A stretch of 64,000 bases of DNA from assembly GCA_030737835.1 (NCBI GenBank), contig CM060856.1:991026-1055025 (forward strand), written 5' to 3'. This document shows, in pieces, positions 1-11,593 of the stretch. The translations under genes were made by a program, and so were the position numbers. Source of the stretch: Acorus gramineus (taxonomy: Eukaryota; Streptophyta; Magnoliopsida; Acorales; Acoraceae). The notes beneath the pieces were generated by a model that was not told the DNA's origin, did not search any database, and worked only from the letters and a program-made list of their open reading frames with translations. Position 1 is the stretch's first letter. Each line of letters opens with the position of its first letter.

Positions 1-72
1 ACCTCTTGTATAGATGCATTGCCTCAAGATGTATTAACCTCTAACTGTGGAGCAACTCATTTGTCAACTCAC

Positions 73-304
73 ATGTCAATCCATATAGTGTAACTCCTAT
101 GTTTTATGGCCTCTGCTTCAGCCATTGCTATGAGATCATTCTTTGCCTCTGTTTCTTCTTCCTTTTCTCCTTCCACCTGGTCAGCCAACTTCTTCCTATG
201 CAAATCCTCTGCAACTTGCATAGTCTCCTGTTGCTCTTTCTTTAAACGTTGCATTTCCTCCTCTTGCTGCTGCCACTCAAACCATGTGTACGCATCAGCC
301 CAAA
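73..304 (-). CDS. Internal exon of an unrecognised coiled-coil protein gene (partial)
   Basis: This open frame is rich in Glu, Gln and Lys, as expected for a charged coiled coil, and begins with a Trp-rich segment (WADAYTWFEWQ). It is bounded by good splice signals on the minus strand: a pyrimidine-rich acceptor ending in CAG at 305 and a possible GT donor (gtgagt) at 72-67. If the donor is not used, the frame stops at 69-71 and this is a terminal exon. The reading frame enters with two bases of a split codon. I do not recognise the family. The gene should continue off the left edge, or end here, and its 5' part should lie to the right. Exon status is inferred from composition and splice sites only. 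Confidence 0.5.
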
Positions 305-1304
305 CTGGAAGAAGTAAATAGATCATCAGATTAACCATAAAATAGTGTTGACAGGTTCATGTTCATAATATCTCTTTCACATAGACAATTGAATAAAAAA
401 CTGATTTGCCACAGGGAGATGAAATGAAGCTACTAATACCATCACCTTAATAAAATATTAACATACTCAAATGCACACAATAAACAAAGTGCCTACCACC
501 ATATTAGGTCACCAACATAAAGCACATTGTGGTTCATGATTATCAACATAAGAAATAAATGATTTAACACAGTAGATGGTGTTCCTTGAGAGATGTTAAA
601 ACATAAGCACATACAATAGCTAATGAACTTGAGAACAGATTTAAAAGATCTTTACTTTTCCTAAAAGACTCAGAACAAAGACAAATTGAATCTTTACATC
701 AATGAGCTCGTAATATAGTATACAATGCAAGAGGAATCATCAATTCCATCACTTCTTTTAAGGAAAGATATGCACCCAAACCTCTTATGCCAGGAAACAA
801 GATAAGGTTAGCATTCCCAAAATTAAAAGAAAAAGTAGAAATAAATTGTAATTAAGTTAACACAGCATGGACATAAATCTATAAGAGTTTTAAAATGGGC
901 TTACATAAGGAACCGAGTTTCAAAAGGATGCATAAAAAATCCTAATAGAAACCATAACACCAAATTCAGATCAAGAAAAAATAATCTCATCAATGAGACT
1001 TCATCTGTTGAAAAATAATCTATAAGAGTTTCAAAAGGATGCATAAAACAAAGCTTGCATCCTAATCCACCTAAAACTTCTTTCAATTAACAATAATTGC
1101 ATTGAACAACTAAGAAAAATCAGTTACATCATGCTTCAATTATATTGCTTTTCTCCCTTCCACAAGACATTTCCAATGCATTTTCAGGTAACCCCATAAA
1201 AAGAGACATTCACACACACCTCATAAAACTAATGAAAGTGAGTGATCAAGAACCAAGATAAATTGTCAAACAAATCCACATGACTCTTCAAGAAAAAACT
1301 TACA
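305..1304 (-). other. Intron-like AT-rich stretch of the left-edge gene
   Basis: No coding frame is supported. The stretch lies between a plausible GTAAGT donor (1303-1298) and the acceptor at 305, so it could be one intron or intron plus unseen small exons. It contains a direct repeat: a 23-bp motif (gagtttcaaaaggatgcat plus four more bases) occurs near 912 and again near 1025, about 113 bp apart. Confidence 0.35.
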
Positions 1305-1402
1305 TTGCCGAGAGGGATGGCTGCCGCACGGGAAGGAGGTGCGGATCGGTGTCGTGCACCGGGGAGGGGTGACAGAGAGCGGTGGTCTCTGTCGAGAGTG
1401 GT
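1305..1402 (-). other. Putative 5' exon fragment interrupted by a retrotransposon
   Basis: The minus strand here is GC-rich, has one frame without stops, and ends in a consensus-like donor (AAT followed by GTAAGT at 1303). The Tekay element begins directly upstream at 1403. Related-looking GC-rich sequence, including a shared gtgtcgtgcaccgg stretch, resumes beyond the element at 11594, so the exon or leader seems to have been split. This may be untranslated leader, because its open frame does not match the phase of the 73-304 exon. Confidence 0.35.
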
Positions 1403-4090
1403 TGTCACGCCCCAGGGCGGCCGTCCCCAATACGTGGCAAATATATATAATATATGCAGTCCATACACGAGATCAATACAAAACTCTAAACAACATCGAA
1501 GGTAATAACACAATTAACAATGTAGCTGACATAATATATATACATATAGAGGAAGCTTAAACAACTGAGTCTGTAATTCAAAGACATATTACAGACCAGA
1601 ATACATAATCAACTGTCCTGTGAGAGCCAATATAAGACAAAGACATCCACATACAAGTATTGTGCCCAAGCACGAGTAACAATACATACAAGCAAAAAGG
1701 GGGATGCTGATGGCCTCTCACTCGCAAGACCCAAAACGCGAACGCTGCTCCGCTACTGGTGCGACACCTCGGGGAGCTCCTCCTTCAGATCCGACCTAGC
1801 GACAACTGGAGGAAAAATATGCGAGGGGTGAGCCACACGCTCAGTGAATGGTACAATCCATGCAACACAACTCATATTTAATCTTCAACATCATTAAAGT
1901 TCCTAAGATGGGAGTAACTGTACAAATTGGTGAGTCGTACCGACGCCGGCCCACCACACCCTCACCCTCACCCTTTAGAGGTGACATAGGACTCTTGGGA
2001 GAGATTAGACTGCTCTACACCCTTGGTCCACCGGTAGCCCTTTCCCTGGGTAGCCTCTACCTGGTTTACTCCCATGATCAGTACGTTCTTGAATGCATCG
2101 GTAGTACCTACAGATGGGAGCCCTCTGTCAGGACAGCTTTTCCCAACCCGGTTAGTTCCTACACGGATCCAACGAAGGGGAGAAAACAATCTACACTCAC
2201 GGATACGATCCTCTTGGATCCGTCGACAACGGTTACTAAACACTGCTAAGGTAACGAATTCTCAAGAATTCCTCCAGGGCACATAACTAAGATGCGGGGA
2301 AAAACATATTATTCATAGTGACAATTACCAAGTATGATCCCCATAAGCGGTCATACAGTTGCCTAAACTCATTAGGCAAGATTTGAGACCCAACCTAAGC
2401 ATATAACGTGGAAGCATTTAAATATTATAATAACAAAGTTATAATATTTTCTAAGGCATGCTTATACTAATATATATCCATTTAGTTTAATTAAATTAAA
2501 TTAGATGGGGACATGCATGGATCAACGCTTTTCAAACATGGGACGTGGTATCTAGGCATGTATGGGCTTCTATACATGATACATGGATGTATATCCCTAG
2601 CATACAATGTCTAACATGGCATGGTTACATCATAGCAAAACATGCATTAACATAAGTTTTTATTGACACAAGTTAATATGCAGTTATGGTGCCCCAGGGG
2701 AGGGCAATGCACGCCTACGTGCATCGAACGCCTCCCAACTGGGTTGGATCGACCCACTCACCGCAACCCGGGTCGTTGCGTGACCGTTCGCCAAGATCTG
2801 CAAGACAAGGGCATTCAATATGGTGAGTATAACTACATAATATACATGGAATTTACTAGAAATGCAAAAAACTCGAACAAGCACGCATACGGGCTCGCAC
2901 GCACGTACGCACGCGAGTCCGAGTGCCCCGACACCTACCCGAACCCTCGGGCAGCCACACGCATGGCCCCCCGCACGCGTACGCACGCACGCACGCGCCC
3001 CAGCACCCCTTGGCGCACTGCCGCGCGCCCAGACGCGCTGCCGCGCGCGCCCGCGCGTACTGAGCGTCCTGCCCGCGCGCACTCGCGTGCACTACACCCC
3101 CGCGCAGCACCTCGCGCGCACGTTCGCGCCCCTCTGCGTGCGTAGACGCGCGCGCACGCGCGCGGATGGCCCCGCACGCGCGCCCAAACCTCTCCCACCC
3201 CCTCCTCAGCCCTCACACACACCCTACCACCTATGCATGGCATGCATGAACACCCTAAGAGCCCTAACAACCATTTAAAACAAAGATAAGGGAGGAGGAG
3301 AGCTTACCAAAGGAGGGGAAAGAAAGGGGAGGTATTCGGGTGCCCTTGGCGCACCAAAACCACCGCAACCGCCACCACCAACACCACCACCTCCTCAGCC
3401 TTACTTGGCTGCAAATCAGGGGCAAAAAGGGGAGCATGAGAGGGGTGAAAGCTAGAGAGAAAGAAAGAGAGAAAGGGACAACAACAACAACACAAACACA
3501 CCTTTGAGTGCTCTTTCTCTTTCACTTCTCCTCTTCTTTTGCGTCTTCTTCTCCTTCTTTTCTTTAAAAAGAACACACACACACACACACTCACACACAG
3601 GGAGAGGAGACGTGGGAATGGTGAGGGAGAGAGAGAGAGATCCCTCTTTTTCCACCATTTGGGGGGGGTGATGAGAAGGGAAAAAGGGGGGGTGAACCTA
3701 GGCTAAACTCACCCACACATACTAAAAATAACCATAGTTTTCTTACCCTTTAAGCAAGAGGGGGGTGAGGTTACCCAAGGTCACCTTAACCACCAAAATA
3801 TCCCAACACTATTCCTCCTAACAAACCAGAAACGACCGAAACCTGGATACGATTCGGAACTACATAATTTTTAAAACGTTACCGGAATTCGATGAAATTT
3901 TTATGAGTAGTACAAAATGGCACCAGGACTCATAATATGCAGTTAGATTTTCAATCGGAGTACTCGAACTCACGCAGATAGCTAAAAGTCTAAAATTTTA
4001 GCGGCTCCGATCGAAAAAAGAAAAATTAGAAAAATGGCCAGAAATGACCCAAATGTGACCAATAGGCTAAAAAGTGACACATATATAACA
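1403..4090 (-). repeat. 3' LTR of the Tekay-like element (2688 bp)
   Basis: Begins TGTCACGCCCC and ends ATATATAACA on the plus strand, matching the LTR at 8972-11593 along its length. It contains a GC-rich alternating purine-pyrimidine block (about 2880-3190), a pyrimidine-rich tract with an (AC)n run (about 3500-3600) and CTCACC-rich modules. The GC-rich block is longer here than in the partner LTR, which accounts for most of the 66-bp length difference. Confidence 0.93.
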
Positions 4091-4104
4091 TTCTTCCCCC
4101 CTTA
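4091..4104 (-). promoter_or_regulatory. Polypurine tract of the Tekay-like element
   Basis: On the minus strand this reads taaggggggaagaa and directly abuts the 3' LTR, the position required for priming plus-strand DNA synthesis. The same tract follows the 3' LTRs at 24769 and 42280. Confidence 0.85.
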
Positions 4105-4139
4105 GAAAATTTTGTCCACAAAATTTAATACAAAAACAT

Positions 4140-4622
4140 CTAGGAAGGGAAAAGATGTGGATATGCGCCACGCATGGCGTCCTCGCGCTCCCAAGTGGCC
4201 TCGGCACCAGAACGGTGCTGCCATCGCACCTTAACCAACTGGACGGTCTTGGTGCGGAGCCTCTTCTCGCGTCGGTCTAGGATCTCGATCGGCTGCTCCA
4301 CGAATGACAAGTCCGGCTCAAAGACGAGCGGCTCGAACGGAATAACGTGAGCAGGATCGTGGACGTAGCGCCTCAGCTGCGAGACATGGAAGACGTCATG
4401 GGCTTGAGCCAACTGTGGGGGCAGGGCTATGCGATAGGCCACCTCTCCAATCCGCTCAAGGATGAGAAACGGGCCAATGTAACGCGGACTCAACTTGCCC
4501 CGCACACCGAAACGGAAGATGCCCTTCGACGGGGACACCTTCAGGAAAATATGGTCACCAACCTCGAAGGCGAGCTCACGGCGACGACGATCGGCGTAGC
4601 TCTTCTAACGGCTCTGAGCGAT
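4140..4622 (-). pseudogene. Pol C-terminus with chromodomain
   Basis: The frame starts near a GDHIFLKVSP-like motif typical of the end of chromoviral integrases and runs through YIGPFLILERIGEVAYRIAL and HVSQLRRYVHDP, the linker before the chromodomain. The last ~50 residues (RTKTVQLVKVRWQHRSG, EATWERED, YPHLF) are the chromodomain that targets integration to marked chromatin in this group. Two in-frame stops (4623-4625 and 4605-4607) separate it from the integrase core in the same frame. It ends about 50 bp from the polypurine tract. Confidence 0.85.
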
Positions 4623-5659
4623 TCAGATATGCTCATGAATCGTCTTGACCTTCTCTGAGGCCTGGCGGACGATCTCTGGTCCCTCCAACTGGCGCTCTCC
4701 GACCTCGTCCCAACACAAGGGAGACCTGCAGCTGCGGCCATAGAGTGCTTCATATGGTGCCATCCGAATACTCGAGTGGTAGCTGTTGTTGTAGGCGAAC
4801 TCCACCAACGGGAGATGCCTCTCCCAACTGCCCCCAAAGTCGAGAACGCAAGCTCGCAGCATGTCCTCCAGGGTCTGTATCGTCCTCTCTGACTGGCTGT
4901 CCGTCTGCGGATGGAACGCTGTACTGAAGTGGAGGTTCGTACCAAGGGCGTGCTGGAGGCTGCGCCAGAACCTCGAAGTAAACCTCACGTCTTGATCAGA
5001 AATGATGCTGACGGGAGTGCCATGGAGACGAACAATCTTGGAGACAAACAACTGCGCCAGGGTGTCCAGAGAATCGGTGAGTCGAATGGGGAGGAAATGA
5101 GCGGACTTAGTCAGTCGATCGACGATACCCAGATGGCATCGCGACCCGAACGTGACCTCGGCAGACCCGAAACGAAGTCCATGGTGATCTGCTCCCACTT
5201 CCACTGAGGAATCTCAATGGACTGCAGCTTCCCCGCAGGACGCTGATGTTCCGACTTCACCTGCTGGCATACCAAGCAACGGGCAACGAAACGGCCAATA
5301 TCCGCCTTCATCCCGCGCCACCAGTAGCCACGACGAAGGCCCCTGTACATCTTCGTGCCACCAGGATGCACTGTGTACCTCGAACGATGGGCCTCGTCTA
5401 AGATCTTCTGCTTCAGCTCTGCGTCGTCAGGAATGCATACCCGACCTCTGAACCGCAGGATTCCGTCCTCGCGAATCTGGTAGTCCGGACGCTCGCCCCG
5501 GGCGACGCCTTCAGAGAGGACTAGAAAGTGAGGATCCGCCCCTGAGCCGTGCGGATCTCGTCGAGAAGAACGGGCTGCACCACTAGCCTGGCCAAAAAGC
5601 CACCCGCAGGCGTCTCTCGAACGCTGATCCAGCAAGCGGCCTCCTCCAGAAGCCTCCAA
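4623..5659 (-). pseudogene. Integrase (zinc-binding domain and DDE core)
   Basis: Two overlapping frames together give an integrase. The upstream frame (5659-5111) has the HHCC zinc-binding region (HRSRYTVHPGG ... CLVCQQVK) and the first catalytic Asp (TMDFVSGLP). The downstream frame (5204-4623) continues with WVVDRLTKSAHF-like sequence, the second Asp (SIISDQDVRFTSRFW) and the catalytic Glu (QSERTIQTLED). The frame change between them, near 5111-5204, is a frameshift. Integrase would insert the double-stranded cDNA and make the 5-bp duplication. Confidence 0.88.
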
Positions 5660-6567
5660 CGACGTACAGCCAAGTGGGCGGCCATGCCCAAGGGCTGCCT
5701 GCTGAGAGCATCGGCCACGACATTCGCCTTACCCGGATGGTAAGCGATGTCACAGTCATAGTCCTTCAGGAACTCGACCCAACGTCGCTGACGCATGTTG
5801 AGCTCCGGCTGGGACTGCAAGTAAGTCAGGCTCTTGTGATCCGTGAAGAGCTCGAACTCCTCGCCATAGAGGTAGTGCCTCCATATCTTCAGCGCAAAGA
5901 TGATCGCTGCTAACTCCAAATCGTGGGTGGGGTAATTCTGCTCATGGGGCTTCAACTGACGCGACGCGTAAGCCACAACCTTACCGTACTGCATCAGGAC
6001 GCAACCCAAACCCAGCCGCGATGCATCGGAGTAGACTGCGAATCCACCACTCCCAGACGGAATGGTAAGAACTGGCGCTGAGGTGAGTCTCTGCTTCAAC
6101 TCCAGGAAGCTCTCCTCGCAAGATGGGGACCACTCGAACCGGACATCCTTCCGTGTGAGGCGGGTCAGAGGCACGGCTATCTTCGAGAAACCCTCGACAA
6201 ACCTCCGATAATAACCCGCCAAACCCAGGAAGCTCCGAATCTCGGTGGGGTTCGACGGTCGCCGCCAATTCGACACGGCGAGCGTCTTGTCCGGGTCCAC
6301 AGATATACCCTCGCTGGAAATCACGTAGGCCAGAAAGGCCACACGCTCCAACCAGAACTCGCACTTACTGAACTTGGCGAACAACTGATGTCGGGCCAAA
6401 GTCTCCAAGACAGTGCGGAGATGGTCAGCGTGCTCCTCAAGACTCCTCGAGTACACCAGAATATCATCGATGAAGACTACTACAAAGGAGTCGAGGAAGG
6501 GCCGAAACACCCGGTTCATCAGATCCATGAAAGCTGCAGGCGCATTCGTCAACCCAAACGGCAGTAC
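5521..6567 (-). pseudogene. Reverse transcriptase C-terminal half and RNase H
   Basis: The frame opens just after an in-frame TGA (6568-6570) that interrupts the conserved PFGLTNAP region. It contains the polymerase active-site box FIDD (codons at about 6474-6463), the thumb/connection region ([16 protein letters not shown]), and an RNase H domain with YSDAS, the TDHKSLTYL motif and the [14 protein letters not shown] end. It runs out of frame near 5521, so a frameshift lies between RNase H and integrase. The missing link to the N-terminal half is a single stop codon. Confidence 0.9.
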
Positions 6568-7622
6568 TCAGAACTCGTAGTGCCCATAACGGGTACGAAA
6601 GGCTGTCTTCGGAATATACTCCCGGATCTTCAGCTGATAGTAGCCCGAACGGAGATCGATCTTTGAAAAGACACGCGCTCCCTGGAGCTGGTCAAACAGA
6701 TCGTCAATCCGCGGCAAGGGGTACTTGTTCTTCACGGTCCGCTTGTTCAGCTGCCTGTAATCAATACAAAGACGCAGCGAACCGTCCTTCTTCCGAACGA
6801 ATAGAACAGGGGCTCCCCACGGAGAGACACTCGGACGTGCGAAGCCCTTCTCGAGCAACTCTTCCAGCTGCTCCTTGAGCACCTTCAGCTCTGCTGGGGC
6901 CATCCGGTACGGAGCTCTCAAAATCGGCTCGGTCCCCGGAATTAGATTAATCTCAAACTCGATCGCGCGATCCGGCGGTAGTCCCGGAAGATCATCGGGA
7001 AAAACCTCTGGATATTCTACCACGACCGGAGTCTGACTGATATCTGCCCGCAGTGGTGCATCCTCCTCAGCAATGTACGCCAGAAAACCCTCACATCCTC
7101 CCTGAAGGAGTCTCCACGCCTGGATGGATGACACGAACCCCAAAGGGGCTATGTCCCGATCGCCCACGAACTGGAAAGATCTCTGACCAGGGATGTGGAA
7201 AGACACCGACTTCGCAAAACAGTCGATACTGGCGTGGCTAGCTGAGAGCCAATCCATTCCCAGGATGGCATCGAAGTCCGTCATGGCGAGCTCGACCAAC
7301 TCTAATGGAAACTCATGCTCCGCAATCGCCACGGTACACCCCCGTAAACAGAACGGAGGAGAATACGGTCTCCGACGGGCAATGATATCTCCAGCATAAC
7401 ATCAAGAGGGGCGGACACCACGCCCATCCGTCTCGCGAAAACGGGAGACACGAACGAGTGCGTGGCTCCAGAATCAAATAGCACATATGCAGGAAGCTGG
7501 GAGATCAGAACAATACCTCGGACAACGCTACCCGAAGCCTGCGCCTCCTCGGCCGTAAGTGCTGCAACACGACCCTGAACAAGCTGCGGCTGAGGAGCAG
7601 GGGCACGCCTCGCAGGCTGCAC
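6568..7622 (-). pseudogene. Protease and reverse transcriptase N-terminal half
   Basis: The aspartic protease is in frame 7622-7302, with the active-site motif LFDSGATHSFV. A frameshift near 7330 moves the frame to 7332-6568, which carries the flap/GMDWL region, the linker [12 protein letters not shown], and RT blocks with [30 protein letters not shown] and [13 protein letters not shown] (the first catalytic Asp lies in this block). It ends at the TGA at 6568-6570. Protease would process Gag-Pol, and RT copies the genomic RNA. Confidence 0.9.
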
Positions 7623-8859
7623 TGGCTGCCTCCTCTGGTCAACCGGCCACCCTGTGGCTGCTGTTGCTGACGCTGCGGCTGCTGTCGAGGCATAGGAGGT
7701 CGGCCAGCATCAGGGCAATCATAGGAAATATGTCCGACCCGCTGACAATGGTAACAACGTCGCGTCTCCGGTCGCCTAGCCTGGAATGGTACTGCAGCAA
7801 TGGGTGCTGGACCCCGCACTGGCACCACATCGACTGGAGTAGCCGCGGCCGCTGGCTAATCAAAGCGGTCTTGCGACGTCCCTGGTCCTGGCTCCTGGGG
7901 GGCCTCTGGTCCGCAGAAGGGGTTTGAACCCCCGAAGGAACCCCAAGGTCTCGCTCAACTGTCCTCGCACGAGACACCAAGTCTGAGTACCTCGAGAACG
8001 CCTGAGAGGTGACGTGCACCCTGATGGTGCTAATGAGACCCATCTCGAACCGACGGCATCGCGTCTCCTCATCCATCACTAAGGCGGGGGCGAACCGAGA
8101 AAGCCTCGTGAAACGTGTAGAGTAATCAGCGACTGACATGGAGCCCTGCGTCAGCTGCTCGAACTCTCGCATCACGATCTGACGTGTCAAAAACGGGAAG
8201 TACTCCTCCAGGAAGTAACTCCGAAATCCAGCCCATAGAAGTCGCCCCACACCCTCGGGGATGTCCACCGATCGGGTAGCCCACCAGTCGGCGGCGCTAC
8301 CCTTCAACATGAAGGTGGCCAGTGAGACACGCTGGCGGTCGGTGCAGTGCATGGTCGAGAAGATCTTGTCTATCTCCATCAACCAACGCTCGGGGGCAAG
8401 GGGGTCCGTCGACAAGCCATGGAACTCGGGAGGGTGAAGCTTCAGAAAGGCGGTGAGGCCGGTCTGATGCACACGTGCCGCAGCCTCTAGCTCCACCTCC
8501 CTCTCCAGGGGATCCTGAATTCCCTCTACTGGAATCTCCACTGGGACAGGGGGTACCTCGGGCACCACCGGTGGATCTGCTACCAAGGGGACCTGCGGGA
8601 CTGCCTCGCGGGCCGCCCGCAGCTCCTGGATCTCTCGCGCCTGATCAGCCAACGCCCTAGTCTGGGCCTCCAATGCCCTAGTCTGAGTCTCCAATAGATC
8701 TGCGATACGAGCATAAGCACGCTCCCATGCAGGAGGCTCCTGCGCTGGTCCTGGCCCAATAGCCGAGGACCCTTCAGTAGACTCCTCGCCTCTGGTAGGT
8801 TCAGAAACCTCCGAGGCCTGAGGGGGACCACGTCCACGCATCCGTCTGCGAGGAGGCAT
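7505..8859 (-). pseudogene. Gag with CCHC zinc knuckle, frameshifted
   Basis: The start MPPRRRMRGRG lies about 100 bp inside the primer-binding site. A charged coiled-coil region (residues ~45-100) is followed by the Retrotrans_gag domain (FLKLHPPEFHG, DPLAPERWL, WWATR, YFLEEYFPFLTR, MSVADYSTRFTRL). A frameshift near 7860 throws the main frame out. The zinc knuckle CYHCQRVGHISYDCPD is in the overlapping frame 7828-7505, and a further shift near 7650 leads to protease. Gag would form the cytoplasmic particle and bind genomic RNA. Confidence 0.9.
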
Positions 8860-8954
8860 ATCAGCAACCTAAGAAACAGACACTAGGATCAGAATACTCA
8901 TATAGAAATCCTAGGACTCATCTCTAAGAAAACAATTGGCTCTGACAGGACCAG

Positions 8955-8966
8955 GCTCTGATACCA
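8955..8966 (-). promoter_or_regulatory. Primer-binding site for initiator tRNA-Met
   Basis: The minus strand reads TGGTATCAGAGC, the standard plant initiator-Met PBS, a few bases inside the 5' LTR. This fixes the element orientation as minus. Confidence 0.93.
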
Positions 8967-8971
8967 ACTTT

Positions 8972-11593
8972 TGTCACGCCCCAGGGCGGCCGTCCCCGAT
9001 ACGTGGCAAATATATATAATATCAGCAGTCCATACACGAGATCAATAAAAGACTCTAAACAACATCGAAGGTAATAACACAATTAACAATGTAGCTGACA
9101 TAATATATATACATATAGCGGAAGCTTAAACGACTGAGTCTGTAATTCAAAGACATATTACAGACCAGAATACATAATCAACTGTCCTGTGAGAGCCAAT
9201 ATAAGACAAAGACATCCACATACAAGTATTGTGCCCAAGCACGAGTAACAATACATACAAGGAAAAAAGGGGGATGCTGATGGCCTCTCACTCGCAAGAC
9301 CCAAAACGCGAACGCTGCTCCGCTACTGGTGCGATGCCTCGGGGAGCTCCTCCTTCAGATCCGACTCAGCGACAACTGGAGGAAAAGATATGCGAGGGGT
9401 GAGCCACACGCTCAGTGAATGGTACAATCCATGCAACACAACTCATATTAACCTTAAAAATCATTAAAGTCCCAAGATGGGAGTAACTACACAAATTGGT
9501 GGGTCGTACCGACGCCGGCCCACCACACCCTCACCCTTTAGTTGTGACATAGGACTCTTGGGAGAGATTAGACTGCTCTACACCCTTGGTCCACCGGTAG
9601 CCCTTTCCCCGGGTAGCCTCTACCTGGTATACTCCCATGATCAGTACGTTCCCGAATGCATCGGTAGTACCTACAGATGGGAGCCCTCTGTCAGGACAGC
9701 TTTTCCCAACCCGGTTAGTTCCTACACGGATCCAACGAAGGGGAGAAAACAATCTACACTCACGGATACGATCCTCTTGGATCCATCGACAACGATTACT
9801 AAACACTGCTAAGGTAACTAATTCTCACGAATTCCTCCAGGGCGCATAACTAAGATGTGGGAAAAACATATTATTCATAGTGACAATTGCCAAGTATGAT
9901 CCCCATAAGCGGTCATACACTTGCCTAAACTCATTAGGCAAGATTTGAGACCCAACCTAAGCATATAACGTGGAAGCATTTAAATATTATAATAACAAGG
10001 TTATAATATTTTCTAAGGCATGCTTATACTAATATATATCCATTTGGTTTAATTAAAGTAAACTAGATGGGAACATGGATGGATCAAGGCTTTTCAAACA
10101 TGGGACGTGGTATCTAAGCATGTATGAGATTCTATACATGATACATGGATGTATATCCCTAGCATACAATGTCTAACATGGCATGGTTACATCATAGCAA
10201 AACATGCATTAACATAAGTTTTTATTCACACAAGTTAATATGCAGTAATGGTGACCCAAGGGAGGCCAATGCATGCCTACGTGCACCGAACGCCTCCCAA
10301 CTGGATTGGATCGACCCACTCACCGCAACCCGGGTCGTTGCGTGACCGTTCGCCAAGATCTGCAAGACAAGGGCATTCAATATGGTGAGTATAACTACAT
10401 AATATACATGGAATTTACTAGAAATGCCAAAAACTCGGACAAGCACGCATACAGGCTTGCACGCATGCGAGCACGCACGTACGCACGCGAGTCCGAGTCC
10501 CATGGCACCTACCCGAACCCTCGGGCAGCCACACGCATGGCCCCCCGCACGCGTACGCACGCACGCACGTGCCCCAGCACCCCTTGGCGCACTGCCACGC
10601 GCCCATCCGCGCGCGCGCGCACGCCAGCCAGCGCGCCCGATTGCGCGCACCAGCGCCCCTCTGCGCGCGCAGACGCGCGCGCACGCACGCCCAAACCTCT
10701 CCCACCCCCTCCTCAGCCCTCACACACACCCTACCACCCATGCATGGCATGCATAAACACCCTAAGAGCCCTAACAACCATTTAAAACAAAGATAAGGGA
10801 GGAGGAGAGCTTACCAAAGGAGGGGAAAGAAAGGGGAGGTATTCGGGTGCCCTTGGCGCACCAAAACCACCGCAACCGCCACCACCTCCTCAGCCTTACC
10901 TGGCTGCAAATCAGGGGCAAAAGGGGAGCATGAGAGGGGTGAAAGCTAGAGAGAAAGAAAGAGAGAAAGGGACAACAACAACAACAACACAAACACACCT
11001 TTGAGTGCTCTTCCTCTTTCACTTCTCCTCTTCTTTTGCTTCTTCTTCTCTTTCTTTTCTTTAAAAGGAACACACACACACACACACACTCACACACAGG
11101 GAGAGGAGACGTGGGAATGGTGAGGGAGAGAGAGAGAGATCCCTCTTTTTCTACCATTTGGGGGGGGTGATGAGAAGGGAAAAAAGGGGAGGTGAACCTA
11201 GGCTAAACTCACCCACACACACTAAAAATAACCATAGTTTTCTTACCCTTTAAGCAAGAGGGAGGTGAGGTTACCCAAGGTCACCTTAACCACCAAAATA
11301 TCCCAACACTATTCCTCCTAACAAACCAGAAACGACCGAAACCCGGATATGATTCGGAACTGCATAATTTTTAAAACGTTACCAGAATTCGATGAAATTT
11401 TTATGAGTAGTACAAAATGGCACCAGGACTCATAATATGCAGTTAGATTTTCAATCAGAGTACTCGAACTCACGCAGATAGCTAAAATTCTAAAATTTTA
11501 GCGGCTCCGATCGAAAAAAGAAAAATTGAAAAAATGGCCAGAAATGACCAAAATGTGACCATTAGGCTAAAAAAAAGTGACACATATATAACA
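8972..11593 (-). repeat. 5' LTR of the Tekay-like element (2622 bp)
   Basis: Pairs with 1403-4090. Differences from the partner are scattered substitutions and a shorter GC-rich block (about 10440-10690), so the copy is older than the 38971-48730 element, whose LTRs look nearly identical. Confidence 0.93.

Larger units (their letters stand above)
1403..11593 (-). mobile_element. Ty3/gypsy LTR retrotransposon, Tekay/Del-like chromovirus, degenerate autonomous copy
   Basis: Two ~2.65-kb direct LTRs (TG...CA ends) flank an interior that encodes, on the minus strand, gag, protease, reverse transcriptase, RNase H, integrase and a C-terminal chromodomain. This order and the long LTRs fit the Tekay/Del chromoviruses. 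The primer-binding site (8955-8966) and polypurine tract (4091-4104) sit exactly inside the LTRs. Flanking 5-mers are gtggt (1398-1402) and ggggt (11594-11598), a target duplication with one mismatch. The reading frame is broken by several frameshifts and in-frame stops, so the copy is probably dead, but it is the only one in the window with most of pol. Confidence 0.93.

Noticed and set aside
2074-2286. CRISPR-like or satellite-like repeats in LTR module regions
   Set aside because: Modules are few, long and imperfect; they are LTR-internal duplications in a plant genome, not a CRISPR array.
2663-3270. Long overlapping open frames on both strands of the GC-rich LTR block
   Set aside because: Arg/Ala/Pro-rich low-complexity translations occur in every frame of all LTR copies; they reflect CGCGCAC composition, not genes.
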